From Clostridiales bacterium (GTDB lineage: Bacteria > Bacillota > Clostridia > Oscillospirales > Oscillospiraceae), in contig JALFJQ010000050.1 of NCBI GenBank assembly GCA_022775085.1, positions 1 to 64,000 of the forward strand: 64,000 bases of DNA, in the 5' to 3' direction. The position numbers and the translations under genes are program-made. The notes beneath the pieces are model-generated. The model was not told where the DNA came from. It did not search any database and worked only from the letters and a program-made list of their open reading frames with translations. Positions within the stretch are counted from its first letter, which is position 1. The number at the start of each line of letters is the position of its first letter. This document shows, one piece after another, positions 34,767-42,792 of this stretch.

Positions 34767-35776
34767 ACCCGCAGTTCCTCCAGATACGAAATGATCTCCT
34801 CCGCCACGATCCGGTGGCCCACCGCGTTCAGGTGGCCGCTGCCGGGGGCAGTGTTGGCAAAACCGTAGGGCAGCTGATGCTCCCCCTCGTAACACGCCAA
34901 AAAGCGCGGGCCGGTATCGATCACATCGATCCCGTTCTTTTCGCACAGCCCGCAAAAGATTTCCCAGGTGTCGCTGTAGAACAGCCGCATCGTCCCATCC
35001 GGTAAAAGCGTCACGGACGGATGATAAACGAACGCAATCGGGCCGTCAAATTCCGACCGTATCAGTGCCAGTGCCGCGTCCATCTCCGCTTCATAGCCGT
35101 CCCACCGGTTTGCGCTGCCTTCGTCAGGCGCCCCGCCGGCACGCAGTGTTTCCAGATTTTTCTTGACCAGGCTCAGCAGCGGCAGTCCCTCTTTTGCCGC
35201 CAGCTTCAGCTTTCCCACTGTCCCCAGAGAGGCGAACCGCCGGGCCGTATCTTCCGGGCTGTACTTTACCTGATTCAGACTGCCGTGAAGCTCTTCCGGT
35301 GAAAAATCCGTACTGCCGATCTCGATGGTGATGACTCCCGCGCCGGGAAACGCCTCCACCGCCGCGGAGAAATGCCGAATCTGCGTGGGCAGAAAGTGTC
35401 CGTCGCAGGCTATGTTATAGACGGCCAGCGTCTCGCTGCCGCTGCGGAAATAATCATTCACCAGCGCGGAGTACCGCTGCTCCGGGGAGACCTCCTTGCC
35501 CTGGGTATGGGACGCGCCCATCATCAGCACATACCGGTTCTCCAGGGTTCCGGTGGGATTGAGATACCCGTTTTCGTCCACCCGGGAAATGCTGTAGCCC
35601 TCTGTTCCATGGATCAGCACCGCGCCGGGCCGCCAAACCGAAGTAGCCGCGCCCTGTTCCGTATCCAGCCATCCCGCCGGCCGTTCGTAGACCATGCAGA
35701 GGGCATTCACCAGAAGAAACCCCGCCGTCAGCGCCAGCACCCACTGGAACGCCTGTTTTATCCTGTATTTCTTCAT
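34763..35776 (-). CDS. SGNH/AlgJ-like partner of the MBOAT acyltransferase
   Basis: 337 residues from ATG 35776. An N-terminal signal anchor (FQWVLALTAGFLLVNALCMV) is followed by an extracytoplasmic hydrolase-like domain with MMGASHTQGKEV (nucleophile-type serine), IEIGSTDF (block III-like), and GSGHLNAVGHRIVAEEI containing the late histidine pair. In related systems this protein receives the acyl group from the MBOAT and places it on the polysaccharide. The promoter at 35805-35833 puts the transcript start after the ATG at 35806, supporting 35776. Confidence 0.82.
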   Translation of the reverse strand: MKKYRIKQAFQWVLALTAGFLLVNALCMVYERPAGWLDTEQGAATSVWRPGAVLIHGTEGYSISRVDENGYLNPTGTLENRYVLMMGASHTQGKEVSPEQRYSALVNDYFRSGSETLAVYNIACDGHFLPTQIRHFSAAVEAFPGAGVITIEIGSTDFSPEELHGSLNQVKYSPEDTARRFASLGTVGKLKLAAKEGLPLLSLVKKNLETLRAGGAPDEGSANRWDGYEAEMDAALALIRSEFDGPIAFVYHPSVTLLPDGTMRLFYSDTWEIFCGLCEKNGIDVIDTGPRFLACYEGEHQLPYGFANTAPGSGHLNAVGHRIVAEEIISYLEELRV

Positions 35777-35804
35777 AGCCGCTCCCCCATCCTCTTTTTC
35801 GACC

Positions 35805-35833
35805 ATGATACCAGAATTTTAGAGAAAAGGCAA
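35805..35833 (-). promoter_or_regulatory. Promoter of the SGNH-MBOAT operon
   Basis: Leftward TTGCCT (35828-35833), 17 bases, TATCAT (35805-35810). Confidence 0.75.
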
Positions 35834-35868
35834 CCTCTGTAAGGCATTGGAAGTGCTTGAACAGCAAA

Positions 35869-35896
35869 GCAGGACGGGGTGATGCCCCCGTCCTGC
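35869..35896. repeat. Short perfect hairpin repeat, copy 2
   Basis: GCAGGACGGGG / CCCCGTCCTGC with loop TGATGC, just past the stop of the gene ending at 35903. It differs from 33352 by one compensated base pair (G-C to A-T). Confidence 0.8.
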
Positions 35897-35902
35897 GCTG
35901 TC

Positions 35903-36868
35903 CTAAAAATCCATATTGGCATAAACCGATTCCATGCGTTCATTTGGGAACCGTTCGTCCAGCAGCTCCTCCAGAGAATTGCCGGGGGCCTGCCCCTCTA
36001 CGCGTTCCGCCCAGCGGTCCACCGCCAGCAGGGAAACCACGCCGTTGAAAATCAGAAACACCGTCACGGCGACGGTGAGGATCTTACCGATTTTATTGGG
36101 GATCTTCAGAATCAGCTGAGCCATTCTGGGATACAGATCCTTGATCCAGAATACGCCCAGGACGCCCCAGAATACGCTGTACAGCAGGCATACCCGTCCG
36201 TTCAGATTGAATGGCATGGTGCTGTAGTCCCAGGAGCGGGAGCCGAACAGAGCCTCCTGCCCCCAGGAGCACAAATATTCCACCACCGTGCCCACCAGCA
36301 TTCCGCCAAGGAAGGAGATCCAACCGCTGCGGTTCCGGAACCGGTACAGGCACACCGTCAGCGCCACCGCACCGGCGCCGTAGAGCAGATTGAAAGGGCC
36401 ATAGACCAGTCCGGACCGGCTCTCCAGATACCCGTTTCGGATGAGGCACCACATCAGCTCCACCACAACACCCGCGAAGCTTCCGATAAACAAGATCAGC
36501 AGCAGCTTGTAGATACCCAGGCCCCGGGCAAAATGGTCACCCTCCCGCTCCTCCAAGTCAATGGTTCCGTTGGCGGGCGCGGCCGTGAGAAATCTGCGCT
36601 TACGGCGCTGCTGGCGGGTGTCCCGGCAGCGGGCGCTCAGCTCATCGCTCACCGTGAAGATCTGTGTGCTTGCTTTTGCAAGCTTTCCGGCGGTTCCCTT
36701 CAGTTCCGCCGCCATTATCTCAAAGGCCTCCAAATGTTCCGTCTCAGGGATCTGTGTATAGACCTCCTGAACGCTCTGCTCCAGACGCTCTGCCGCGTCC
36801 AGCGCCTCCTGCCCCAGCTGTTCCAGTTCGGACGTGTATCTGCCTCTTTCCTCTGCCATGGCGCACAC
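35903..36868 (-). CDS. Putative ABC transporter permease, CmpB type
   Basis: 321 residues. The N-terminal 120 or so residues are soluble and helical (YTSELEQLGQEALDAAERLE). They are followed by about five membrane helices of the ABC_trans_CmpB type: LLLILFIGSFAGVVVELMW, YGPFNLLYGAGAVAL, GGMLVGTVVEYLCSW, FNLNGRVCLLYSVFWG. No ATPase is adjacent, so transport is unproven. The promoter TTGACA (36929-36934), 17 bases, TGAAAT (36906-36911) lies upstream. Confidence 0.75.
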   Translation of the reverse strand: MCAMAEERGRYTSELEQLGQEALDAAERLEQSVQEVYTQIPETEHLEAFEIMAAELKGTAGKLAKASTQIFTVSDELSARCRDTRQQRRKRRFLTAAPANGTIDLEEREGDHFARGLGIYKLLLILFIGSFAGVVVELMWCLIRNGYLESRSGLVYGPFNLLYGAGAVALTVCLYRFRNRSGWISFLGGMLVGTVVEYLCSWGQEALFGSRSWDYSTMPFNLNGRVCLLYSVFWGVLGVFWIKDLYPRMAQLILKIPNKIGKILTVAVTVFLIFNGVVSLLAVDRWAERVEGQAPGNSLEELLDERFPNERMESVYANMDF

Positions 36869-36965
36869 CCCTCCACATCGTGTTCAGCACCAGTCTAGTC
36901 AGCGGATTTCAAAAATCTATGAACAGTTTGTCAAATTTCGGTAAAAAAGGTTGAATTGCGCAAAT

Positions 36966-36998
36966 AAAAGCGCCCTCCTGGCGGAGAGCGCTTTTGTT
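36966..36998 (-). terminator. Terminator after the 119-residue gene
   Basis: Stem AAAGCGCTCTCC / GGAGGGCGCTTT (leftward) with loop GCCA and a short T tract. Confidence 0.75.
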
Positions 36999-37005
36999 AT
37001 AAGGA

Positions 37006-37365
37006 TTAAGGCTTGCCCACAGGAATACTGGTGTGTTCCCGGAAAGCGTTCAGCAGATCGTCCAGATTCTCCTCATGGGTAAAGCGGCATACCTTCTGTT
37101 TGCCATCATAGCAGATCACCAGATAGCACAGCGTGCCGTATATTTTCCCCTGCTCGAAGAATCCCTTGGTCACGCCAAGGCGCTTGTACACCCGCGTGAT
37201 CGCGGACAGGGGAATATACCCCACCCGGCTGAACCCGTACATTCCCACGTACAGCGCCTTATCACCCAGGCCGAAGTCCTCATAATGGGTACAGGTCACC
37301 TTGTCGGGCCGGAGAATCTCCGGTGGCAAAGTCTTTCCGGACAGGGCTTTCGGTGGAATATACAT
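37006..37365 (-). CDS. Uncharacterised small beta-rich protein
   Basis: 119 residues, soluble. Alternating strands (ALYVGMYGFSRVGYIPLSAITRVYKRLG, in segments, and LCYLVICYDGKQKVCRFTHEE) and the final helix LDDLLNAFREH suggest a PH-like fold. I do not recognise the family. It follows cstA by 31 bases with GAAAGGAAA before the start, so it is probably co-transcribed. Confidence 0.6.
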   Translation of the reverse strand: MYIPPKALSGKTLPPEILRPDKVTCTHYEDFGLGDKALYVGMYGFSRVGYIPLSAITRVYKRLGVTKGFFEQGKIYGTLCYLVICYDGKQKVCRFTHEENLDDLLNAFREHTSIPVGKP

Positions 37366-37396
37366 AGGGATTTTCCTTTCTCAGGTGATGTACGGT

Positions 37397-38848
37397 TTAC
37401 TTGGCAGCCTTCGCGCCCTTGGGAGCCTTCAGGATGAACAGGATCAGCAGCACGGCAGCGATGCCGATGCCCAGAATCTTGGAGATGGGCGGGAAGAAGG
37501 GGATGCCGCCCAGGTAGAGCTTGCTGTTGAACACGAAGGACATGGTAACAGCCGTCATGAAGGCAGCGGGAATGGCGCAGATGTAAGCATTCTTGCCCTC
37601 GTGAGCCAGGTACATGGCAGCGGTCCACAGAACGATGGCAGCCAGAATCTGGTTGGTGGAAGCGAAGTAGTTCCAGATGGAGGTGTAGTCCAGCTGAGAA
37701 ACCAGAACGCCCAGAGCCAGCAGGGGGATGGTCAGGATCAGACGGTTCTTGTAGCTCTTCTGATCCAGCTTCAGAGCGTCAGCAACGGTCAGACGGGCGC
37801 TGCGGAAGGCGGTGTCGCCGGAGGAGATGGGGCATGCGATAACGCCCAGCATGGCAATGACAGCACCGAAGCCACCCATGGTGGTGTAGCAGATGTTATA
37901 CACGCAGGCAGACTGGCCGGCGGCCATAGCTTCCTTCAGGCCGGTCATCAGGCCGCCCTCGATGGGGAACAGAGCGCAGGAGGCAGCGGCCCAGACTAGA
38001 GCGATGATGCCTTCACAGACCATGGCGCCGTAGAAGACCATGTGAGACATTTTCTCACTCTTGCAGCAGCGGGCCATGATGGGGGACTGGGTGGAGTGGA
38101 AGCCGGAGCAGGCGCCGCAGGCCACGGAGATGAACATGGCCGGGAAGATGGAGGTTCCGGCGGGATGCATATTGCGCAGGGGGAAGATCTCGGGGATGGT
38201 GTAGCCCTTGGCGATGGTGCCGATGCCCACACCGATGGCCATGACGATCAGGCAGATGCCGAACACAGGGTACAGCTTGCCAATGATCTTGTCAACGGAC
38301 AGGAAGGTGGCAATGAAGAAGTAGATGAAGACGATGGTCAGCCAGAAGTACTTGTTGGTCAGGATGCCGGTGCCGCCGCTATTACCGCCGCACAGGTAGG
38401 CAAGCAATCCGGCAGGGCCGACAGCAAAAACAACACCCACCATGAACAGCAGGACGGTTGAGAACACACGCATGACCTGCTTCATGACATTGCCCATGTA
38501 CATACCGGTCAGCTCCGGAACGCTGAGGCCTTCATGACGCATGGACATGAAGCCGGAAGCGAAGTCATGGACACCGCCGCAGAAAATGGTACCGAAGGTG
38601 ATCCACAGGAACACGCTGGGGCCCCACATTGCGCCGCCCACAGCGCCCCAGATGGGGCCAAGGCCCGCAATGTTCAGCAGCTGGATCAGGAAAATCCGCC
38701 AGGTAGGCATGACGACGTAGTCAACGCCGTCTTCCATGGTCACAGCAGGGGTCTCACGGTCGTCAGGACCGAAGGTCTTGGATACGAATCCGCCATAGAT
38801 GAAGTATCCCACGATCAGAATTGCCAGACATACGAAGAAGCTAATCAT
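37397..38848 (-). CDS. cstA: CstA-family carbon starvation protein / peptide or pyruvate transporter
   Basis: 483 residues with about 13 membrane helices. The CstA landmarks are YFIYGGFVSKTFGPDDRETPA, the IAGLGPIWGAVGGAMWGP segment, GGVHDFASGFMSMRHEG and ACGACSGFHSTQSPIMARC. It is shorter than E. coli CstA (about 700 residues), as is usual in Firmicutes. It probably imports pyruvate or small peptides. Its 90-base leader is highly structured. Confidence 0.92.
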   Translation of the reverse strand: MISFFVCLAILIVGYFIYGGFVSKTFGPDDRETPAVTMEDGVDYVVMPTWRIFLIQLLNIAGLGPIWGAVGGAMWGPSVFLWITFGTIFCGGVHDFASGFMSMRHEGLSVPELTGMYMGNVMKQVMRVFSTVLLFMVGVVFAVGPAGLLAYLCGGNSGGTGILTNKYFWLTIVFIYFFIATFLSVDKIIGKLYPVFGICLIVMAIGVGIGTIAKGYTIPEIFPLRNMHPAGTSIFPAMFISVACGACSGFHSTQSPIMARCCKSEKMSHMVFYGAMVCEGIIALVWAAASCALFPIEGGLMTGLKEAMAAGQSACVYNICYTTMGGFGAVIAMLGVIACPISSGDTAFRSARLTVADALKLDQKSYKNRLILTIPLLALGVLVSQLDYTSIWNYFASTNQILAAIVLWTAAMYLAHEGKNAYICAIPAAFMTAVTMSFVFNSKLYLGGIPFFPPISKILGIGIAAVLLILFILKAPKGAKAAK

Positions 38849-38865
38849 ATAATACCCTCCTTACA

Positions 38866-38939
38866 GTGTCGCGCCGCAGTACTTGCGGGGCGCATTTCCA
38901 AACGCAAAGCAAGGATGTTGGCGCACCCTTGCTCGACAC
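38866..38939 (-). promoter_or_regulatory. Structured leader of cstA (possible three-way junction)
   Basis: A closing helix pairs GTGTCG (38866-38871) with CGACAC (38934-38939). Two inner hairpins are seen: AGCAAGG / CCTTGCT (38908-38933) and GCGCCGCA / TGCGGGGCGC (38871-38893). It lies between the promoter and the ribosome site AAGGAGG. It matches no riboswitch that I know. Confidence 0.55.
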
Positions 38940-38943
38940 CCCC

Positions 38944-38972
38944 ATTGTAGTACGTTTCTCGGTAAAAGTCAA
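38944..38972 (-). promoter_or_regulatory. cstA promoter
   Basis: Leftward TTGACT (38967-38972), 17 bases, TACAAT (38944-38949). The rest of the gene-free stretch to 39107 is AT-rich, with nothing else recognisable. Confidence 0.8.
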
Positions 38973-39106
38973 CAAAAATTTATGGCATTTTCATTATGTA
39001 TTGTTCTAACCGCATAATTTATTTCTTATTCCCTTCCCGGTAAAAAGCTACCCGTATCCGCACTTTTAAGCAGAGAAAAATGCGGTCTTTGTCTCCATCC
39101 GGCGTA

Positions 39107-39139
39107 CAAAAACCCCATCCCGGCAAGAGCGGGATGGGG
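39107..39139 (-). terminator. Terminator of the AbrB-glycosyltransferase operon
   Basis: Stem CCCCATCCCG / CGGGATGGGG followed leftward by a T run. Confidence 0.9.
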
Positions 39140-39161
39140 CTGTAAGCGCATGGGAATTGGG

Positions 39162-40352
39162 TCATCCCTTCTTTTTGCCGGCGAAGCAGCATCCTTCGAT
39201 GCAGTCTGCCGCCGCTTTCGCACCGCCGGATGCCCGGAAGCTCTCCGAGATCCTGCCGGCGTTTTCCCGGTAAGACGGGTCGCTCATGGCAGTTTCCAGG
39301 GCGGCGCGGATGGCATCAGGGGTGGTCTTTTTCAGCCGCAGCCCCGCCCCCAGCTGCTCCGTCCGGGCCGCTACGCCGCCCTGTTCCGAAGTCTGGGGCA
39401 GCATCACCAGCGGTACGCCGAAATACAGTCCCTCGCTGGCGCTGTTCATGCCGCAGTGAGTCAGGAACGCGTCCGCCTTCTGAAGCACCGCGATCTGGTC
39501 AACGCTTGGATATACGGAAACGTTTTCCGGCAGATCTCCCAGCTTTTTGAGGTCCACCTGATCTCCCACCGACAAGATCACCTGCCAGCGTGTATCCTTT
39601 ACCGCCTGGATGCAGGCCCGGTACAAGGGCAGCATTTCGTTATTCACCGTGCCCATGGAGATGTACACCAGCTCCTTCCCCGTCTTTTCCACCTCAGACC
39701 GGGCCGGGCGGATGGAGGGGCCGACGAAAGCGAAGTGCTTCGGGAAGGTCTCCGCACAGGGCTGGAACAGCGCCGACGTATAGACCACGGTTGGAATGCT
39801 TTCGTCGCTGCCGATCAGATCCAGCACGCTTCTCACCGGATAGCCAGCTTTCTGAAGCCGCTTCACCTGCGCATTGACCTTCCCCATGGAAAACACCATG
39901 GAGACCATTTCCTTCAGGCTGTGGGGCATGATTTTGGAGGATTCCCTGTTGAAGGCGAAGGTGGTAGTAGAGCAGACGAAAGGGATACCCAGCTTTTTCG
40001 CCACAGCCTTTCCCCAGACCGCCATGGAATCCGCCACGATGCAGTCGGGCTTCAATCGCTCCATTTCCCGGCATACTGGTTCGTCCAGCGCCAGGGTAGT
40101 ATCCACCAGCACTCGGGTGGACAGGGCCAGATCGGAGCCGATTTTCGCCCCATCCTCCCTGGTCAGTCCCAACTGTGCGTCAAAGCCATTGCAGGAATGA
40201 AATTCCGCTCCGGCATCTTCAATTTTCTCCCGGAAATCGTCATAGGAATAATACACCACCCGGTGGCCCCGGCTCACCAGCTCCCGAACCACGTTCAGGG
40301 TGGGGTTGGTATGCCCATGGGCGGGAATGCAGAAAAAGACAATGGTCGCCAT
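39162..40352 (-). CDS. GT1/MGT-type glycosyltransferase
   Basis: 396 residues from ATG 40352, nine bases after AGGAGG; the GTG at 40361 overlaps that site and is unlikely. N-terminal FFCIPAHGHTNPTLNVVREL, then VYISMGTVNNEMLPLY at the domain joint, and the C-terminal donor motif THCGMNSASEGLYFGVPLVMLPQTSEQ are those of UGT/macrolide glycosyltransferases. It transfers sugar from a UDP-sugar to a small molecule or lipid, for example a diglycosyldiacylglycerol or an antibiotic. It starts one base after the AbrB-like gene. Confidence 0.92.
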   Translation of the reverse strand: MATIVFFCIPAHGHTNPTLNVVRELVSRGHRVVYYSYDDFREKIEDAGAEFHSCNGFDAQLGLTREDGAKIGSDLALSTRVLVDTTLALDEPVCREMERLKPDCIVADSMAVWGKAVAKKLGIPFVCSTTTFAFNRESSKIMPHSLKEMVSMVFSMGKVNAQVKRLQKAGYPVRSVLDLIGSDESIPTVVYTSALFQPCAETFPKHFAFVGPSIRPARSEVEKTGKELVYISMGTVNNEMLPLYRACIQAVKDTRWQVILSVGDQVDLKKLGDLPENVSVYPSVDQIAVLQKADAFLTHCGMNSASEGLYFGVPLVMLPQTSEQGGVAARTEQLGAGLRLKKTTPDAIRAALETAMSDPSYRENAGRISESFRASGGAKAAADCIEGCCFAGKKKG

Positions 40353-40353
40353 A

Positions 40354-40572
40354 TCATTCACCCTCCTGTTCCAGCGCCTCGATGATCTGACTCATGATGC
40401 GCTGACTGTCGGCTCTGGGCGGGATGGCAAGACCCCGTTTCTCGTCCGCCAGCACCAGAATGGTCTGTCCCGGCTGAAAGCCGAACATCTCACGGGCCTC
40501 CTTGGGGATGACAAACTGCCCTTTTTCGCCGACTTTTATCATCCACGCGTGCTTGCCCTGCGGAAACTCCAT
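40354..40572 (-). CDS. AbrB/MazE-type regulator
   Basis: 72 residues. The swapped-hairpin beta-barrel signature VGEKGQFVIPKEAREMFGFQPGQ lies at about residues 14-36 (given in segments), followed by LVLADEKRGLAI. It is a DNA-binding dimer of the SpoVT/AbrB fold. It is not paired with a toxin; the next gene is a glycosyltransferase. A 31-base palindrome in its own promoter is the likely operator. Confidence 0.88.
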   Translation of the reverse strand: MEFPQGKHAWMIKVGEKGQFVIPKEAREMFGFQPGQTILVLADEKRGLAIPPRADSQRIMSQIIEALEQEGE

Positions 40573-40597
40573 GGAAATAACCCCCTTTAGTGAGTGG

Positions 40598-40680
40598 AAA
40601 ATTTGAAGTGTGAAGTATGGAGTGTGGAGCGATGATTAAAAAACTCCAAACTCCTTACTCCAAACTCCTAACTCCTAACT
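40598..40680. repeat. GAGTGGA-type head-to-head repeat, copy C
   Basis: GAAGTGTGAAGTATGGAGTG on the left and the complementary CTCCAAACTCC-type units on the right. It is more diverged than copies A and B. It lies in the untranslated leader of the AbrB gene. Confidence 0.7.
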
Positions 40681-40684
40681 TTTA

Positions 40685-40725
40685 TTAGTATGAATCATCA
40701 TACTATTCATACTAATAATTGTCAA
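40685..40725 (-). promoter_or_regulatory. AbrB-operon promoter with palindromic operator
   Basis: Leftward TTGACA (40720-40725), 17 bases, TATGAT (40697-40702). The 11-base arms TTAGTATGAAT and ATTCATACTAA (40685-40715) enclose the -10, so bound protein would block polymerase. Confidence 0.82.
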
Positions 40726-40769
40726 CACCTTTTTGACATCAGCGGCATATATTTCCGGGAGGTGATATT

Positions 40770-41702
40770 TTGGCTATCGTGCAGACCGACGTACCGCAGA
40801 CATCCGAATTGTGTGAGCAGACCATCGGACAGCTTCTGCGGCGGTATCCCGCTTTTTCCTCGGAAAGCCTGACCACTACTGCCTTTGGTCGGCCCGTCCT
40901 CTCGCTGGTCATCGGTCAGGGACAGCGCAGAGTGCTCTATTCCGCCGCCCATCACGCCAACGAATGGATCACCACCCCTGTGCTGCTGAAATTTCTGGAG
41001 GAACTGGCACAGGCGGCGGAAAACGGAGGAAACATCTTCGGCGTCCCCGCCCGGAATGTTCTGAACGCCGCAACCATTTACACCGTGCCCATGGTGGATC
41101 CGGACGGGGTGGATCTGGTCACTGGGGCCATTGAGCCGGGAACACTGGAATATGCCGCCGCCCAGAATCTTTCCGACAATTACCCAACGATTCCCTTCCC
41201 TGACGGATGGAAAGCCAATTTATTGGGGGTCGATCTGAATCTTCAATACCCCGCCGGATGGCTCCGGGCACGGGAGATCAAATTCTCTCAGGGCTTCACC
41301 AAGCCCGGCCCCCGGGACTATGTGGGCCGTGCCCCGCTGAACCAGCGGGAATCCATTGCCATGGCCCGGTATACAGAGGAAGTGGATCCAGACCTGGTTA
41401 TCGCCTTCCATACCCAGGGGGAAGTAATCTACTGGCAGTTCGGGGACTACGCAGTGCCCGGCGCGAGGGCGCTGGCAGAGGAATTCGCCCGGCTCAGCGG
41501 CTACGCGCTGGAGGATACCCCCTATGAATCCAGCTTCGCCGGGTACAAGGACTGGTTTATCCAGAACTGGCAGCGGCCCGGCTTCACCATCGAGTCAGGA
41601 ACTGGGGAAAGCCCCCTTCCCTTAAGTCAGTTTGATGATATTTACAAGGCAAATCTGGGCATATTGGTTACAGGGGCAACCGGTCTGCCCGGCGGCATTT
41701 AA
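40770..41702 (+). CDS. M14 family zinc carboxypeptidase
   Basis: 310 residues from TTG 40770, behind GGGAGGTGAT. No signal peptide. Zinc ligands are seen in SAAHHANEWIT (HxxE) near residue 60 and IAFHTQGE near 212. GVDLNLQYPAGW carries the substrate-arginine region, and TIESGTGESPLP the catalytic glutamate. It resembles gamma-D-glutamyl-mDAP peptidase I (LD-type, Bacillus ENP1/YqgT). It probably trims muropeptides in the cytosol. Confidence 0.88.
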   Translation: MAIVQTDVPQTSELCEQTIGQLLRRYPAFSSESLTTTAFGRPVLSLVIGQGQRRVLYSAAHHANEWITTPVLLKFLEELAQAAENGGNIFGVPARNVLNAATIYTVPMVDPDGVDLVTGAIEPGTLEYAAAQNLSDNYPTIPFPDGWKANLLGVDLNLQYPAGWLRAREIKFSQGFTKPGPRDYVGRAPLNQRESIAMARYTEEVDPDLVIAFHTQGEVIYWQFGDYAVPGARALAEEFARLSGYALEDTPYESSFAGYKDWFIQNWQRPGFTIESGTGESPLPLSQFDDIYKANLGILVTGATGLPGGI

Positions 41703-41779
41703 AAAATCCCCCCCCGGTGCATTGCATTTCCAGAATAAATGGGATATAATGGCAAAAACACAAAAGGAGGGGACCTATT

Positions 41780-42661
41780 ATGACGGGACAGCTGTCCGCT
41801 CAGGTTCTGGAAATCATCCGCAAAATGCAGCAAAACGAGCTGACGGAAAGTGTGATCTACGAAAAAATCGCCGTCTTCGCCAAGGGAGAGGAAAACAGGC
41901 AAACCCTGCTGCGCCTGTCCCGGGAGGAACGGGCCCACTATGAGATCTGGAAAAAGTACGCCGGCATCGAAATGAAGCCGCAGGGCGGCAAGGTGCTGAA
42001 ATATACGATGCTTGCCCGGGTTCTGGGCTTCACCTTCGCGGTGAAGCTGATGGAAAAGGGCGAGGAGAACGCCCAGGAGGAATACGCGCTGCTGGCGGAA
42101 GCGGTTCCCGAAAGCATCCAGATTCGCGCTCAGGAGGAAGAACATGAGCAGTCTCTGCTGGGTATGTTGGACGAAGAACGGCTGCAATATGTAGGCAGCA
42201 TGGTGCTGGGCCTGAATGACGCGCTGGTGGAGCTGACCGGCTCTCTGGCTGGCTTCGCCTTCGCCCTGCAAAACAACCGCCTGATCGCCCTGTCCGGGCT
42301 GATCGTGGGAATCTCCGCCACCTTCTCCATGGCCTCCAGTGAATTTCTGGCAGCCCGCAGTGAGGGCCGCAGCGATGCTCTGAAATCCTGTTCCTACACC
42401 GGCATCGCCTATCTGATTACGGTGGCGCTGCTGATCGCACCCTACCTCCTCTTTGGTGCGGCCCAGTACATCCCGGCGCTGATCTGTATGCTGGTCATGG
42501 TGGTGCTGATTATTGCCGGCTTTACCTACTACACCAGTGTTGCACAGGATCAGCCCTTCAAAAACCGCTTTCTGGAAATGGCGCTGATCAGTATCGGCGT
42601 GGCTGTGGTGTCCTTTGTTGTGGGCGTTCTGGCCAAGAAGTTCCTTGGCGTTGACCTGTAA
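41780..42661 (+). CDS. Rubrerythrin-like/VIT1-CCC1 fusion metal transporter
   Basis: 293 residues. The N-terminal 135 or so residues are ferritin-like, with di-iron motifs NELTESVIYE, SREERAHYEIW and AQEEEHEQSLL. The C-terminal part has five membrane helices of the VIT/CCC1 type: GLNDALVELTGSLAGFAFAL and GISATFSMASSEFLAARSEG. MbfA-like fusions export iron or manganese under oxidative stress. The start follows AAAGGAGG, and a terminator closes the gene. Confidence 0.92.
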   Translation: MTGQLSAQVLEIIRKMQQNELTESVIYEKIAVFAKGEENRQTLLRLSREERAHYEIWKKYAGIEMKPQGGKVLKYTMLARVLGFTFAVKLMEKGEENAQEEYALLAEAVPESIQIRAQEEEHEQSLLGMLDEERLQYVGSMVLGLNDALVELTGSLAGFAFALQNNRLIALSGLIVGISATFSMASSEFLAARSEGRSDALKSCSYTGIAYLITVALLIAPYLLFGAAQYIPALICMLVMVVLIIAGFTYYTSVAQDQPFKNRFLEMALISIGVAVVSFVVGVLAKKFLGVDL

Positions 42662-42665
42662 TCCG

Positions 42666-42698
42666 AAAAAGCGGCAGTCTCAGGACTGCCGCTTTTCC
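42666..42698 (+). terminator. Terminator after the rubrerythrin-VIT gene
   Basis: Stem AAGCGGCAGTC / GACTGCCGCTT followed by TTTCC. Confidence 0.88.
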
Positions 42699-42723
42699 TA
42701 TTTAATAATACGCAATTTTCCAG

Positions 42724-42758
42724 TTGGCGAACGCAGCAAAAGCTTATATAATAAGCTT
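42724..42758 (+). promoter_or_regulatory. psuK promoter with palindromic operator
   Basis: TTGGCG (42724-42729), 17 bases, TATAAT (42747-42752). The perfect palindrome AAGCTTATATAATAAGCTT (42740-42758) covers the -10. The first gene product carries its own HTH, so autoregulation is likely. Confidence 0.8.
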
Positions 42759-42792
42759 GTGCTTATTAATGAATCTACAAGGAGGGAACGCC

